Source: Pseudoalteromonas sp. OOF1S-7 (lineage in GTDB: Bacteria; Pseudomonadota; Gammaproteobacteria; Enterobacterales; Alteromonadaceae). From it: a DNA stretch of 64,000 nucleotides. The position numbers and the translations under genes are program-made. The notes beneath the pieces were generated by a model. That model was given only the letters and a program-made list of their open reading frames with translations. It was not told where the DNA came from and searched no databases. The DNA lies in contig NZ_JAKRFZ010000008.1 in assembly GCF_022347765.1 (NCBI RefSeq), positions 1-64,000 on the forward strand. The letters are read 5' to 3'. Position 1 is the first letter of the stretch; each line of letters starts with the position of its first letter. Shown here one piece after another: positions 51,971 to 61,880 of this stretch.

Positions 51971-52591
51971 GTGAGCCAATTTTTCCATATTCACCCTGAT
52001 AACCCACAGGGTCGCCTGATCCGTCAGGCCGTCGATATTATTCAGCAAGGTGGGGTGATTGTATATCCAACTGATTCCGGTTATGCCATCGGGTGCAGTC
52101 TCGGCAATAAACAGGCAAAGGAGCGCATTGAGCGTATTCGCGGTATCGAGAAGCACCATAATTTTACCCTGATGTGTCGGGATTTATCTGAGCTTTCAAC
52201 TTATGCCCGAGTCGATAACCAAATGTTCCGGATGATAAAAAACAATACGCCAGGCCCCTATACTTTTATACTTAAGGGCACTAAAGAGGTGCCAAGGCGC
52301 TTGCTCAATGAGAAGAAAAAAACCATCGGCATCCGGGTGACAGAACATCCAATCACGGCGGCATTATTGACGGAGCTGGGCGAACCTTTGATGTCGTGTT
52401 CTCTGATATTACCGGATGAGCAATTTACTGAGTCGGACCCGGATGATATTCGACAGCGTCTTGAGAAACATGTAGACCTCATCATTCACGGTGGATTTTT
52501 GATAGAGCAGGCGACGACAGTGATTGATATGTCTGACGATGAACTAGTGATCCTGCGTCGTGGCTGTGGTGATACCACTCCGTTTGAATAA
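51971..52591 (+). CDS. yciO: YciO/Sua5 family protein
   Basis: A 206-residue protein of the YrdC/Sua5 fold. The block GGVIVYPTDSGYAIGCSLGNKQAKERI and the later IGIRVTEHPITAALL and CSLILPDEQ fit YciO. GTG at 51971 has AGGAG 6-8 bases ahead and gives the usual length; the frame runs back into rnm without a site. YciO has been linked to weak threonylcarbamoyl-AMP synthesis, but its role is not settled. It overlaps none of its neighbours and is spaced by 4 and 2 bases. Confidence 0.9.
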   Translation: MSQFFHIHPDNPQGRLIRQAVDIIQQGGVIVYPTDSGYAIGCSLGNKQAKERIERIRGIEKHHNFTLMCRDLSELSTYARVDNQMFRMIKNNTPGPYTFILKGTKEVPRRLLNEKKKTIGIRVTEHPITAALLTELGEPLMSCSLILPDEQFTESDPDDIRQRLEKHVDLIIHGGFLIEQATTVIDMSDDELVILRRGCGDTTPFE

Positions 52592-52593
52592 CT

Positions 52594-53409
52594 ATGCGTG
52601 ATCAGAGCGTACAGCAAAAGCTGCCACTGGCGTTTTTACACGGAGAAGCGGTGCTCGAAAAACCGGAGGATCTCTATATTCCTCCGGATGCGATGGAAGT
52701 CATACTTGAGACGTTTGAAGGCCCGCTTGACCTGCTGTTGTATCTCATCAAGCGGCATAAGCTGGATATCCTAGAGTTACCGATACTGAGCATCACGCAG
52801 CAGTACGTAAAGTATGTGGAGATGATGCAGGACATGCAGCTTGAGCTGGCCGGTGAATACCTGGTGATGGCGGCCCTTCTGGCACAGATAAAATCTCGCT
52901 TATTGTTACCAGTTCATGAAGAGCTGGAAGACGAGGAAGATCCCCGTGCAGAATTGGTCAGACGGCTTCAGGAATATGAGCAATTCAAAAAAGCGGCGGA
53001 GAATCTGGATCAGCTGCCTCGTGTAGATAGGGAGATTTTTGTCGCCCGTGCGCTGATGGAAGAAACAGAAGCGCCACAGGCACAACTTCCGGATATAGAT
53101 ATGGCTGAGCTGCTGCTGGCGCTGAGCGATGTGATGGCACGGGCAAAAACATTTGAACACCACCAGATCAGCGCCGAAGTATTATCGACTCGCGAGCGTA
53201 TGGCGGCTATTTTGCAGTTTTTGTCGACGCATCCCGAGCCGGTTGAGTTTTCCCGCTTGTTTACCTTGTCAGAGGGGCGCAGTGGGGTGGTCGTTACATT
53301 TATCGCAATGCTTGAGTTATTGAAAGAGCAGTTGATCGACTGTGTGCAGGTTGCACCCGCAGTCGCACCGGCCAGCCTAATTTATTTGTCATTAAAGCTA
53401 CAAGAGTGA
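52594..53409 (+). CDS. scpA: Segregation and condensation protein A
   Basis: A 271-residue kleisin. The N-terminal block FEGPLDLLLYLIKRHKLDI and QYVKYVEMMQ is the SMC-binding end. The middle is acidic (LEDEEDPRAELVRRLQEYEQFKKAA). The C-terminal winged helix covers about 190-270. In the condensin complex with Smc and ScpB it compacts and segregates the chromosome. In gammaproteobacteria with MukBEF it is often absent or a remnant, so its presence here with scpB is informative. The start ATG lies 2 bases after yciO. Confidence 0.93.
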   Translation: MRDQSVQQKLPLAFLHGEAVLEKPEDLYIPPDAMEVILETFEGPLDLLLYLIKRHKLDILELPILSITQQYVKYVEMMQDMQLELAGEYLVMAALLAQIKSRLLLPVHEELEDEEDPRAELVRRLQEYEQFKKAAENLDQLPRVDREIFVARALMEETEAPQAQLPDIDMAELLLALSDVMARAKTFEHHQISAEVLSTRERMAAILQFLSTHPEPVEFSRLFTLSEGRSGVVVTFIAMLELLKEQLIDCVQVAPAVAPASLIYLSLKLQE

Positions 53410-53459
53410 CGCCGGCTCTGTCATAATACGCGGCTTTAGACTAGCCTTATCCTACTTGC

Positions 53460-54047
53460 ATGAAACGCCGTATCAGTGATGAACAATTGGTTGAACTGGT
53501 TGAAGCAGCCATATTCGTTGCCGATAAGCCTTTATCTCGAAAGCAGCTGAAAGAAACCGTTTTACTGGATATTAATGTATCGGATGCCCGCCTCAGGCAG
53601 GCACTGGCAACTTTGAGTGAGCACTATCAGACTCGGGGCGTCAAACTGGTTGAAGTTGGTACGGGCTATCGTTTTCAGGCTTGTGCCAGTTTAAGCCCCT
53701 GGCTTAGCAACCTGTGGCAGGAAAAAGCACCCAAATACTCCCGTGCGACGCTCGAAACGCTGGCACTGATCGCTTATCGCCAGCCTATAACAAGAGGCGA
53801 GATTGAGCAAGTGCGTGGCGTGACGGTGAGCTCCAACATCATCAAAAGCTTGCTGGAGCGGCAGTGGATAAAGGTGGTGGGGTATAAAGAAGTGCCAGGC
53901 AAACCGGCATTGTATGCAACAACCAGACAATTTTTAGACTACTTTTCGCTCAACGGGTTGGATATGCTCCCTGAGCTGCCACCCCAGCAGGGCGAGAAGC
54001 TAGATCAGATGTTAGATGATCCTTCTGTGAGAGAACCATCAGAATGA
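53460..54047 (+). CDS. scpB: Segregation and condensation protein B
   Basis: A 195-residue protein with two winged-helix domains. Typical blocks are [45 protein letters not shown] and [17 protein letters not shown]. It partners ScpA. The final codons overlap rluB by 4 bases (ATGA), showing coupled translation. Confidence 0.94.
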   Translation: MKRRISDEQLVELVEAAIFVADKPLSRKQLKETVLLDINVSDARLRQALATLSEHYQTRGVKLVEVGTGYRFQACASLSPWLSNLWQEKAPKYSRATLETLALIAYRQPITRGEIEQVRGVTVSSNIIKSLLERQWIKVVGYKEVPGKPALYATTRQFLDYFSLNGLDMLPELPPQQGEKLDQMLDDPSVREPSE

Positions 54048-54904
54048 GTGAGAAGTTACAAAAAGTTTTAGCACGCGCCGGCGTTGGCTCGCGTCGTGAA
54101 ATGGAAAAATACATCGAAAGCAACCGTGTCAGTGTTGACGGTAAGGTTGCTAAGCTGGGTGATCGCGTAGAAGAAAACGCCGTCATTCGCGTCGATGGTC
54201 ATATCGTTAAAGTGGAGCAACAGGAAGAGCGGATCTGCCGTGTCCTGATGTACCATAAACCTGAGGGTGAGCTGTGTACGCGTAAAGATCCGGAAGGCCG
54301 CCGTACCGTGTTCGACCGCCTCCCGCGTATTGAAGGTGATCGCTGGATAGCTATCGGTCGACTGGATGTTAATACGTCAGGTCTGTTGCTATTCACTAAT
54401 GATGGTGAACTGGCCAATCGCCTGATGCACCCTAAATATGAAGTAGAGCGGGAATATTCGGTACGGGTATTTGGTGATGTAACCAATGAGCACTTGCGCA
54501 ACCTGAAAAAAGGGGTTGAACTGGAAGACGGTCCGGCGAAATTCCTGAAGCTGGTACCACGCGGTGGTGAAGGTCTGAACAAGTGGTTTAACGTCACTTT
54601 AACCGAAGGTCGTAACCGCGAAGTACGTCGTTTATGGCAGTCTCAGGAGCTTGAAGTTTCGCGTCTTATCCGGATCCGCTATGGTAAACTGGAGTTAGGA
54701 AAACGTCTGCCTCAGGGCGGCTGGGAAGAGCTGAAACTGGAAGATGTGAATTACCTTCGTAAATCGGTAAGCTTACGGCCCGAAACACAGACAAAGCTGT
54801 CAGTGATGCCAGAGAAGCGCAAAGATAAGCGTGCTAAGATCAATCGTATTCGTAAGGCGGTGAATAAGCACAACCAGCGTCTCAAGCAAAGTAAACGTCG
54901 ATAA
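54044..54904 (+). CDS. rluB: 23S rRNA pseudouridine(2605) synthase
   Basis: A 286-residue enzyme. The S4 RNA-binding domain (about 1-60: [22 protein letters not shown]) is followed by the RsuA-type catalytic domain with the Asp in [16 protein letters not shown]. The motif [12 protein letters not shown] is conserved. The C-terminus is basic and extended ([17 protein letters not shown]). It modifies U2605 in helix 90 of 23S rRNA. The gene overlaps scpB and precedes a terminator. Confidence 0.95.
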   Translation: MSEKLQKVLARAGVGSRREMEKYIESNRVSVDGKVAKLGDRVEENAVIRVDGHIVKVEQQEERICRVLMYHKPEGELCTRKDPEGRRTVFDRLPRIEGDRWIAIGRLDVNTSGLLLFTNDGELANRLMHPKYEVEREYSVRVFGDVTNEHLRNLKKGVELEDGPAKFLKLVPRGGEGLNKWFNVTLTEGRNREVRRLWQSQELEVSRLIRIRYGKLELGKRLPQGGWEELKLEDVNYLRKSVSLRPETQTKLSVMPEKRKDKRAKINRIRKAVNKHNQRLKQSKRR

Positions 54905-54930
54905 AAAAAGCCGCGTAAGCGGCTTTTTTA
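54904..54930. terminator. Terminator after rluB
   Basis: AAAAAGCCGC/GCGGCTTTTTT with loop GTAA, a strong intrinsic terminator shared by convergent rluB and yciK. Confidence 0.92.
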
Positions 54931-54937
54931 TTGGTGA

Positions 54938-55681
54938 TTACTTAGGCTGAGCATCCAGCGATTGACCATTTATCTCGGCCGAATCATCGGACATCAGATA
55001 AAGGTACGTCGGCATCAGATCTTCTGGTGTTTTCAGCTTATCTTTATCTTCACCCGGATAGGCCGATGCACGCATACTCGTGCGAGTAGCACCCGGGTTA
55101 ATACAGTTAATGCGGATATTGGTTTTGCCAACTTCCGCGGCCCAGGTTTGCATCATGCCTTCGGTGGCGAATTTAGAAATGGCATACGCCCCCCAAAACT
55201 CACGACCCTGGCGGCCCACTCCGGAAGACGTAAAGATAATAGAAGCACTGGGAGCTTTACGCATCACGGGGAACAGATATTTAGTGAGCATCGCCTGAGC
55301 AGTGACGTTCACTTTCATAATATTTTCAAATGTGGACACACAAAAGTGCTCCAGCGGTCCCAATGCACCTAAAATAGAGGCGTTATTCAGTAACCCGTCA
55401 AGCTTGCCAAATTGTTGTTCGATAGTAGCGGCCAGGTCACGATAATGTTGTTTTGTGGCGCCTTTCAGGTCTAAAGGGACAATGGCTGGCTGTGGGTAAC
55501 CAGCGGCGACGATCTCGTCATAGACACATTCCAGTTTGTTGGTGGTTTTACCCAACAAAATCACTGTCGCGCCATGTCTTGCATAGGTCAGTGCTGCAAC
55601 CCGGCCAATGCCATCGCCTGCACCCGTGACCAAAATTACTTTGTTTTTTAAAGCATTCTCAGCTGCTTGATAAGTTTGCAT
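54938..55681 (-). CDS. yciK: SDR oxidoreductase YciK
   Basis: A 247-residue short-chain dehydrogenase. The cofactor motif TGAGDGIG is near residue 20, NNAS is in the middle, and the active-site Tyr and Lys lie in YAISKFA. ATG at 55681 with AGAGG ahead is chosen. Its place next to the scp-rluB block is as in other gammaproteobacteria. The substrate is unknown. Confidence 0.9.
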   Translation of the reverse strand: MQTYQAAENALKNKVILVTGAGDGIGRVAALTYARHGATVILLGKTTNKLECVYDEIVAAGYPQPAIVPLDLKGATKQHYRDLAATIEQQFGKLDGLLNNASILGALGPLEHFCVSTFENIMKVNVTAQAMLTKYLFPVMRKAPSASIIFTSSGVGRQGREFWGAYAISKFATEGMMQTWAAEVGKTNIRINCINPGATRTSMRASAYPGEDKDKLKTPEDLMPTYLYLMSDDSAEINGQSLDAQPK

Positions 55682-55950
55682 TTTGAACCTCTGAGCTAAA
55701 TTTTCAGCATATTTTACCACATACCACAGCCAAGTTATCGAATTTATTGTAAATATGGCTGGCGAAACGCTACACTTTGCGTTAACTTAAACTGGTCTAA
55801 TGTCTTATTAAAAGCAGATTTACCTTTAAGTACCTTTTTGCAAAGGTTTTAACTAAATATTCTCTGATTGGTCAATTTATAAGCTAAACTAAGCGGTTAA
55901 GTTGAATTCAGGGCTAAGAATAATAATAAGATTATGTCGGAGCCAAATAA

Positions 55951-58371
55951 ATGAAAAAAATGCTACTCTCACTCGCGGTTTCTGCAGCCTTAACTGGTTG
56001 TGGTGGCGGTGAAACCCTTGAAGATGTAAAACAAGAAAGCACAGCTGTAAAACCCAGCGCCTCGATTAAATTCGACCCTTCAAATGGGGTGATTTCAGTG
56101 CCAAATGACCTGTTGTTTAACGGTACTAAAGATGGCACGCTTAATATCCCAGGTGAGTTGAATGATGACGGTTCAGTCAAAGTTCAGCGTGCTCACTATG
56201 CCGACCCTTCACTGGCCCTAGGGGCATTGGATGGTTGGTCAACGCAAATGCCATTTGCAATCGATTTGACTGTACCCGCTGGGGTTGAAATCGATGCAGC
56301 CAGTGTGTCAACGCCTGGCGCGGTTAGAATTTTTGAAGTGGTGATGGGCGCCAGCCTGACAGATCAGGATTGCGCAACGGTGCCAGCAGGGATCGCCTGT
56401 AAAGGTGTTGCTGAGTTAACCAATGGCCCGACAGGTGATTTTATCGCTAAGTTAGGCGCTGACGGTAAAAGTATCAATGTCATTCCGATGAAGCCGCTAA
56501 AATCGGCCACGACTTATATTACAGTTTTGACAACAGGTCTGAAAGACAGTTCAGGCAGCGTTGCGCCCTCTTCAACCTATACCTTGCTTAAACAGGAAGC
56601 GCCTTTAGTAACGCCAGCGCAAAAAGGTCTGCAAGCGGTAGTGAAAAGCTATGAGAGTGCAGTCACCTCTCTTGGCACCGTAACCAGTGAGGAAATTATC
56701 TTCTCTGCGGCAATGACAACGCATTCTACCTTTGAAGTGATGGGGGCGGTGAAGCAGCTACTGGCTGCCTCTTTGACCACCGAGCAAAGACCGGTTTTGA
56801 GTGTAGGTCAACAGCCTGCTGATGGGTTGACGGTTGCTGACTTGCCGGGTATTCCTTTATCTGATGAAGTTCGTCCTTTGTTCCGCTCTGTAAGATACTT
56901 GCAAGGCAACATCGTTTTGCCACGTTACCTTGGCGAACCGCAAGCAAAAGAGGACGCCGCGCTGGCAGATACCTATTGGCAGGCACAATGTGATAATGCC
57001 GCAGCGGTTGCCGGCTATATTCAGGCAACGGGTGGTACACCTGAACTCAAAGAAGGCAACGACACCCTGTGTGATGCGCTCTCTGGTGGTCGTTTGAGAG
57101 ACTTGGGTCTGGATCAGCACAAGTTTGTTAGCAAGTACAACCCAATTCCAAAATCTGCGGGTGCGAATAACATCCCGGTGCAGATCACTATGCCAGCAGA
57201 TGAGACAAACCGCCCTGAAACGGGCTGGCCAGTCGTTATTATGCAACACGGTATTACCAGTAAAAAAGAAGATATGTTAGGTCTGACACTGGCATTAACC
57301 CAGGCAGGCTTTGCAACGGTTGCGATTGATCACCCACTGCATGGTGAGCGTGGTATCGATGTAGATGGCGACGGTGAAGACGATTTCAATGCGTCAACCA
57401 AGAGCGTACTACATTACATGAATCTGCAATCGTTATTAGTTGCGCGTGACAATCTGCGCCAGTCAACATCCGACCTGCTGGGTCTGCGTCTGGGTTTGAA
57501 CTTTATCAATCAGGCAACGGCTGTCCCTTTGCTGTTCAACACGCAGGATGTAAGTTTTATCGGCCACTCTTTGGGCTCGGTTGTCGGACCAAGCTTTATT
57601 GCTTTGGCGAACACACCACTTGATGAACAGGTTGACGCCTTGTTTAACGTCAAAGCTGGCGCACTATCGAGCGGTGGTTCGGGTATTGCTAACTTTCTGG
57701 TGGAGTCAGCTTCATTTGGGCCTGTGGTGAAAAGCGCTGTACTGTCAGCCGCGACAGATCTGGCTGTATCCAAGCAGTTTAATGCTTATCTGGCAGACGG
57801 CGCAATTACAGACTGTGGCCAGTTCGCGACGGATGCAGGCGCATTTGCAAACTGTGCGTACACAACCTTCACGGCACAGTTAGAGGCAAATGGTGACACA
57901 GTTTCGCTTGGTGCGATCGATGCAACCGTGACACAGTTTGCCTATGCAGCACAAAGCGTGTTGGGCAGTGCCGACCCTATCAATTATGCTGGCGCCGTGA
58001 ATGCGCTGGGTACGCCTATGTATATGGGTGTGGTTGTGGGTGGTGAGAACGGTAATAAAGAAGATCAGGTTATTCCGCCATCAACGCAAAGCAACCCGCT
58101 GTCTGGCAGCCTGCCAATGGCAGCACTGATGGGACTGACGCCGGTGAGTGAAACTCAGACCTCTACGGATGGTATACCTGGTCGCTATGTTGTTAGCTTT
58201 AGCCAGGGCCATCACAGCTCTCTACTGACCACCAGCTTCGATGCACGTTCTGGTGGCACAGCTGAAGGACATGCAGCCGCTACAATGGAAATCCAGAAGC
58301 AGCTGGCCACTTTCCTGGCATCAAAAGGCCTGATGCTGCCAATTACCAATGATGCTGTTATTGCAAAATAG
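55951..58371 (+). CDS. VolA/Pla-1-type surface lipase lipoprotein
   Basis: An 806-residue lipoprotein. The signal ends in LTGC (Cys17). The hydrolase motif GHSLG is centred on Ser540 (FIGHSLGSVVG). The block VVIMQHGITSKKEDMLGL before it forms the oxyanion-hole region, and HPLHGERG follows. This architecture matches VolA of Vibrio cholerae, a surface-exposed lysophospholipase, and the Pla-1/cef family. It likely frees fatty acids from external lipids. It is single with a terminator behind it. fadE at the window's end belongs to the pathway that would use such fatty acids, although no direct link is shown. Confidence 0.85.
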   Translation: MKKMLLSLAVSAALTGCGGGETLEDVKQESTAVKPSASIKFDPSNGVISVPNDLLFNGTKDGTLNIPGELNDDGSVKVQRAHYADPSLALGALDGWSTQMPFAIDLTVPAGVEIDAASVSTPGAVRIFEVVMGASLTDQDCATVPAGIACKGVAELTNGPTGDFIAKLGADGKSINVIPMKPLKSATTYITVLTTGLKDSSGSVAPSSTYTLLKQEAPLVTPAQKGLQAVVKSYESAVTSLGTVTSEEIIFSAAMTTHSTFEVMGAVKQLLAASLTTEQRPVLSVGQQPADGLTVADLPGIPLSDEVRPLFRSVRYLQGNIVLPRYLGEPQAKEDAALADTYWQAQCDNAAAVAGYIQATGGTPELKEGNDTLCDALSGGRLRDLGLDQHKFVSKYNPIPKSAGANNIPVQITMPADETNRPETGWPVVIMQHGITSKKEDMLGLTLALTQAGFATVAIDHPLHGERGIDVDGDGEDDFNASTKSVLHYMNLQSLLVARDNLRQSTSDLLGLRLGLNFINQATAVPLLFNTQDVSFIGHSLGSVVGPSFIALANTPLDEQVDALFNVKAGALSSGGSGIANFLVESASFGPVVKSAVLSAATDLAVSKQFNAYLADGAITDCGQFATDAGAFANCAYTTFTAQLEANGDTVSLGAIDATVTQFAYAAQSVLGSADPINYAGAVNALGTPMYMGVVVGGENGNKEDQVIPPSTQSNPLSGSLPMAALMGLTPVSETQTSTDGIPGRYVVSFSQGHHSSLLTTSFDARSGGTAEGHAAATMEIQKQLATFLASKGLMLPITNDAVIAK

Positions 58372-58390
58372 TCGCAATTGAGAGATTATG

Positions 58391-58420
58391 AAAAAGCCGC
58401 TGTTTTAGCGGCTTTTTTTT
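58391..58420 (+). terminator. Terminator between lipase and sohB
   Basis: AAAAAGCCGC/GCGGCTTTTTTTT with a 6-base loop (TGTTTTA region). It ends 23 bases before the sohB start, which argues against any start further upstream. Confidence 0.92.
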
Positions 58421-58443
58421 ACTTAAATTTCAGGAGTAGAAAG

Positions 58444-59457
58444 TTGGCATTTTTATACGAGTACGGATTATTTTTGGCCAAAGCCGTGACCTTGGTCGCT
58501 GCGCTTGGCGCGATCATTGCGATGATTGTTGCTGCTAGTCACAAGCCGAATGCGCAGTCCGGTGAAATAGAGCTGACCGATGTTTCTAAACGTCTGGATG
58601 AGACGAAGGAGCAGTTTCTGGCGCAGACATTGGACAAAAAAGCGCTTAAATCTCATCAAAAGAAGCTGAAAAAGGCGCAATCAGAACAAGCCGATGAGGC
58701 AAAAAAGCGAGTGTTTGTCGTAGAGTTTTGTGGCAGCATGGATGCCCATGAGGTGGAAAACCTCAGAGAAGAAGTGACGGCTATCCTGACGATTGCGGAT
58801 GCTCAGCAGGATCAGGTCGTGGTAAATTTGGAAAGTGGGGGAGGGGTTGTGCATGGCTACGGGCTGGCGGCCTCGCAACTGCAACGTTTTAAAGATGCCG
58901 GACTGCCACTGACGGTGTGTGTTGATAAAATCGCAGCCAGTGGTGGATATATGATGGCCTGCGTAGCGGATAAAATAGTGGCTGCGCCGTTTGCCATTGT
59001 CGGCTCGATTGGGGTAATTGCGCAGATGCCAAACTTCAACAAACTGCTAAAAAAGAACGACATTGATTATGAACAAATTACCGCCGGTGAGTTTAAGCGT
59101 ACGCTGACGCTGTTTGGTGAAAACACCGACAAAGGGCGCGAAAAGTTCCGTGAAGAAGTTGAACATACACATGGTTTGTTTAAGCGTTTTGTCAGTGATA
59201 ATCGACCAGATATGGATATAGATAAAGTGGCAACGGGAGAGCACTGGCTGGCAACGCATGCCCATGAGTTTGCATTGGTCGATGAGCTTCGCACCAGTGA
59301 TGACTTGCTGATAGAGTTAAATCAGGCTCATCAGCTTTATCGGGTTCGTTTCAAGCTGAAAAAATCGATGGCAGAAAAGTTGGGGATTGGTGTTAGCCTT
59401 AGCCTGGAAAAAGGCGCAATGCGCTTGTTTTCCAAGTGGCAAAAATCTACCTTCTAA
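58444..59457 (+). CDS. sohB: SohB inner-membrane serine protease
   Basis: A 337-residue protease of the S49 family. Two hydrophobic segments occupy about residues 1-35, followed by a charged linker (LKSHQKKLKKAQ). The S49 domain has the Ser in KIAASGGYMMACVADKIVAAP and the catalytic Lys in GEFKRTLTLFGENT. TTG at 58444 has AGGAG 7 bases ahead and lies after the terminator at 58391-58420, so I prefer it to the upstream frame. In E. coli, SohB suppresses loss of HtrA. It stands alone. Confidence 0.9.
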   Translation: MAFLYEYGLFLAKAVTLVAALGAIIAMIVAASHKPNAQSGEIELTDVSKRLDETKEQFLAQTLDKKALKSHQKKLKKAQSEQADEAKKRVFVVEFCGSMDAHEVENLREEVTAILTIADAQQDQVVVNLESGGGVVHGYGLAASQLQRFKDAGLPLTVCVDKIAASGGYMMACVADKIVAAPFAIVGSIGVIAQMPNFNKLLKKNDIDYEQITAGEFKRTLTLFGENTDKGREKFREEVEHTHGLFKRFVSDNRPDMDIDKVATGEHWLATHAHEFALVDELRTSDDLLIELNQAHQLYRVRFKLKKSMAEKLGIGVSLSLEKGAMRLFSKWQKSTF

Positions 59458-59507
59458 GGCGCAGCTCATATATCTGGGCAGTGCGGCTTGCGTAGTGCCC
59501 AACCTGG

Positions 59508-59999
59508 CTAGCCAGCCTTTTCAGGCCTGAAAATACAGCGCGTTAATGTGACTGTGTCCGCCGTCACTTTGTGCCATTGTGCGGTTTGTATACTCAGCTC
59601 CACATAACCGGCAGTCACCAGGTTATCAAGCTTAAGAGTGCTCAGGTGATTTATCAATATTGTCATTGCCGGGTTATGGCCCACCACAGTAACATCAGAG
59701 CACTCATCTGGTAGCAGGTGCAAACAATCCATCAGATCCGTTGCATCAAAGGTATAAAGTGCCGGGATCACTTCAACAGCCTTGCTCACCTGACACTCTG
59801 CATGGAGAATATGTCCGGTATCCTGCGCCCGACGTGCCGGGCTGGTAAATATGTGTGTTAGTGGAAGCAACCCAAGTTGCGCGGCCAGTGCCAGTGTGCG
59901 ACGCACACCTTTCGGCTTAAGTGGTCGGTCGATATCGTGCAGCTGAGTGTCCTGCCAGCTTGATTTCGCATGGCGAATAAGTCTGAGTGTTTTATTCAT
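59508..59999 (-). CDS. sixA: SixA-like phosphohistidine phosphatase
   Basis: A 163-residue histidine phosphatase. The catalytic motif is LIRHAKSSW near residue 8-16, followed by RPLKPKGVRRTL, and the late VVGHNPAMT holds the second His. SixA dephosphorylates His residues of phosphorelay or PTS proteins. Length fits. It starts at ATG 59999. No partner gene adjoins; the ABC exporter lies 40 bases upstream in the same direction. Confidence 0.87.
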   Translation of the reverse strand: MNKTLRLIRHAKSSWQDTQLHDIDRPLKPKGVRRTLALAAQLGLLPLTHIFTSPARRAQDTGHILHAECQVSKAVEVIPALYTFDATDLMDCLHLLPDECSDVTVVGHNPAMTILINHLSTLKLDNLVTAGYVELSIQTAQWHKVTADTVTLTRCIFRPEKAG

Positions 60000-60038
60000 T
60001 GTCTACCTGGCTGCGCGTAAGTACCATATTATTGTAGC

Positions 60039-60956
60039 TTAAGGTGTAGCGAACAGCTGGTTTTCAAGTGTGTTGCCGTTAACTAGCTGCTTATATCGCC
60101 AGCCATGATGATGACATAACTCCAGCAAGGCAATATCCAGCGCCTTGTGACTGACATCATACTCAATGACAAGTTCATCGGGTTGAGATTGTTTGACATT
60201 TTTAACCCCACTGAGGTGTGCTATCTGCTCTTTCATCACGTCAGATAACTGTTGTACCTGAAGAGTCAGAAACGCCGTATCCGACTCATTCTGCGCATAG
60301 CGTTGATGACTGGAGAGCTTGCCTTGCTCTAGGTAGAGTACGGTGTCGCATAAGCGCTCCAGCTCACTCAAGTCATGCGAGCTCAGCATAAAGGTGATGT
60401 CTTTACTTAAATCGGCAATCAAAGAGCGGATTGCCTTTGCATTAATGGGGTCTAGCCCGGCCGTTGCCTCATCCAGCAGCACAATTTTGGGTTGTCCAAT
60501 CAAAGCTTGTGCAATGCAAATGCGTTTTCTCATCCCATGTGACAACTCAGAGGCTTTGGCTTTGAGCTGGTCGCTGAGGTCGACTAGCTCAAGAACACGA
60601 GCTGTTTCCTGTTGCGCTTCGCGGCGATTTAACCCCCGAAGTTGGCCGTAAAAGGTCAGCTGTTTGCCCACAGAAAAACGCGGATCTAGCTGGGCATCCT
60701 GTGGCAAAGCACTGAGGATACTGAACAGTGAACTTTCGCCCGGTGTGTGACCAAAGACCCGAACATTGCCTGAATCAGCTCGCAAAAAGCCACACAAGAT
60801 ACTGAATAATGTGGTTTTTCCTGCCCCATTGGGACCGACCAGGGCAATGGTGCTGCCAGTATCTACGCGAAAGCTGACGTCATCCAGTGCGCGCTTCTGG
60901 GCAAATCGTTTAGTCAGGTTCAGGACCTCAATGGCGGTTGATGTCGTTGGACTCAT
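60039..60956 (-). CDS. ABC transporter ATP-binding protein
   Basis: A 305-residue ATPase. Walker A is GPNGAGKTT (about 39-47), the Q-loop is LPQDAQ, the signature is LSHGMRKRI and Walker B is KIVLLDEAT. The signature has His-Gly-Met instead of Gly-Gly-Gln, as found in ABC-2 type exporters. The C-terminal extension of about 90 residues (DVMKEQIAHLSGVKNV onward) is typical of this class. It overlaps the permease gene by 4 bases. The exported substrate is unknown. Confidence 0.88.
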   Translation of the reverse strand: MSPTTSTAIEVLNLTKRFAQKRALDDVSFRVDTGSTIALVGPNGAGKTTLFSILCGFLRADSGNVRVFGHTPGESSLFSILSALPQDAQLDPRFSVGKQLTFYGQLRGLNRREAQQETARVLELVDLSDQLKAKASELSHGMRKRICIAQALIGQPKIVLLDEATAGLDPINAKAIRSLIADLSKDITFMLSSHDLSELERLCDTVLYLEQGKLSSHQRYAQNESDTAFLTLQVQQLSDVMKEQIAHLSGVKNVKQSQPDELVIEYDVSHKALDIALLELCHHHGWRYKQLVNGNTLENQLFATP

Positions 60957-61762
60957 AGGTCTTTCCTCTTGATTAGCCAGTTAGCGAGGCTCAAAAGTGC
61001 TACTGATTGCAGTATTGGTGTTGCGATTGACTGCCAATTAATGTTGTACCAAGGTGCTATGTGGCTGATGTGTACACCTGGCAGGGCATAATACAACCAA
61101 TGTGCAAGCTCTATATAGCTTGCCAGATAGCCTATCAGCAGGTTACCAACAGTGAACAGCAAGCTGGCATAAATGATACTCAGGCGGGCTGAACTGGCGA
61201 GAAGGTTGAGTAATGCCATCAATGCAATAAAGGGCAAGGTAGTCAGAGCAAGTAGTACAATGACTGCGACCACCTTACCTAATCCGCTAAACAGCAAAGA
61301 AGTATCACGAGTCAGCATTAACAGCCAGGCAGCCAAAGCGGAGACCGATATCAATGCGAATAACACAAGTACTTGGCCGGAGAAACGCCCTAGTAAGATC
61401 TCACTGCGGCTGGCACGTAATGTCAGGAACCTGAGCGTCCCCCTTTTAGCGTCTTCGACTGTCTGATCGGCACTGACGAACAAGGTGAACAATGGGAAAG
61501 TGAATAGGGCGATGATCCAGTAGACCGATAACTCAGCCTCAGGCCAACGCACCAGCTGGTAGAGTCCAATAGACCCCGCGATTTGAATGGCAATATCGGA
61601 GAATTCAGGACTTCTGAGCACGGACACAGCGTGATAGATGGGGTAGCGTAAGATGATTAGCCAAACCATAGTAAAGGCTGCCAGGGCAAGCCAGCCTCGT
61701 TTAGTGGCAAACAAGCGCGTCAGTTCAAACTGACTTAGTAATATGATTCTTTTTAGTGACAT
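60953..61762 (-). CDS. ABC-2 type permease
   Basis: A 269-residue membrane protein with six or so membrane segments (about 24-44, 85-100, 128-152, 162-190, 196-222 and 235-262). It is the first gene of a two-gene unit; its final TGA overlaps the ATG of the ATPase (ATGA). The pair makes an ABC-2 half transporter that probably dimerises. No substrate-binding protein is encoded, in keeping with export. Confidence 0.85.
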   Translation of the reverse strand: MSLKRIILLSQFELTRLFATKRGWLALAAFTMVWLIILRYPIYHAVSVLRSPEFSDIAIQIAGSIGLYQLVRWPEAELSVYWIIALFTFPLFTLFVSADQTVEDAKRGTLRFLTLRASRSEILLGRFSGQVLVLFALISVSALAAWLLMLTRDTSLLFSGLGKVVAVIVLLALTTLPFIALMALLNLLASSARLSIIYASLLFTVGNLLIGYLASYIELAHWLYYALPGVHISHIAPWYNINWQSIATPILQSVALLSLANWLIKRKDL

Positions 61763-61880
61763 AGTGCACTCCTTTTGCGCCTACCTTAACGCAAAAGTCA
61801 GAGCGGGGAAAAGCGGAGAATTGTTTCAGAGTGTGGCGAATAACAAAGGAGCCCGCAGGCTCCTTTGTTATAGGAGTTGA

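Noticed and set aside
58378-58443. A start of sohB before 58444
   Set aside because: It would run through the terminator hairpin at 58391-58420.
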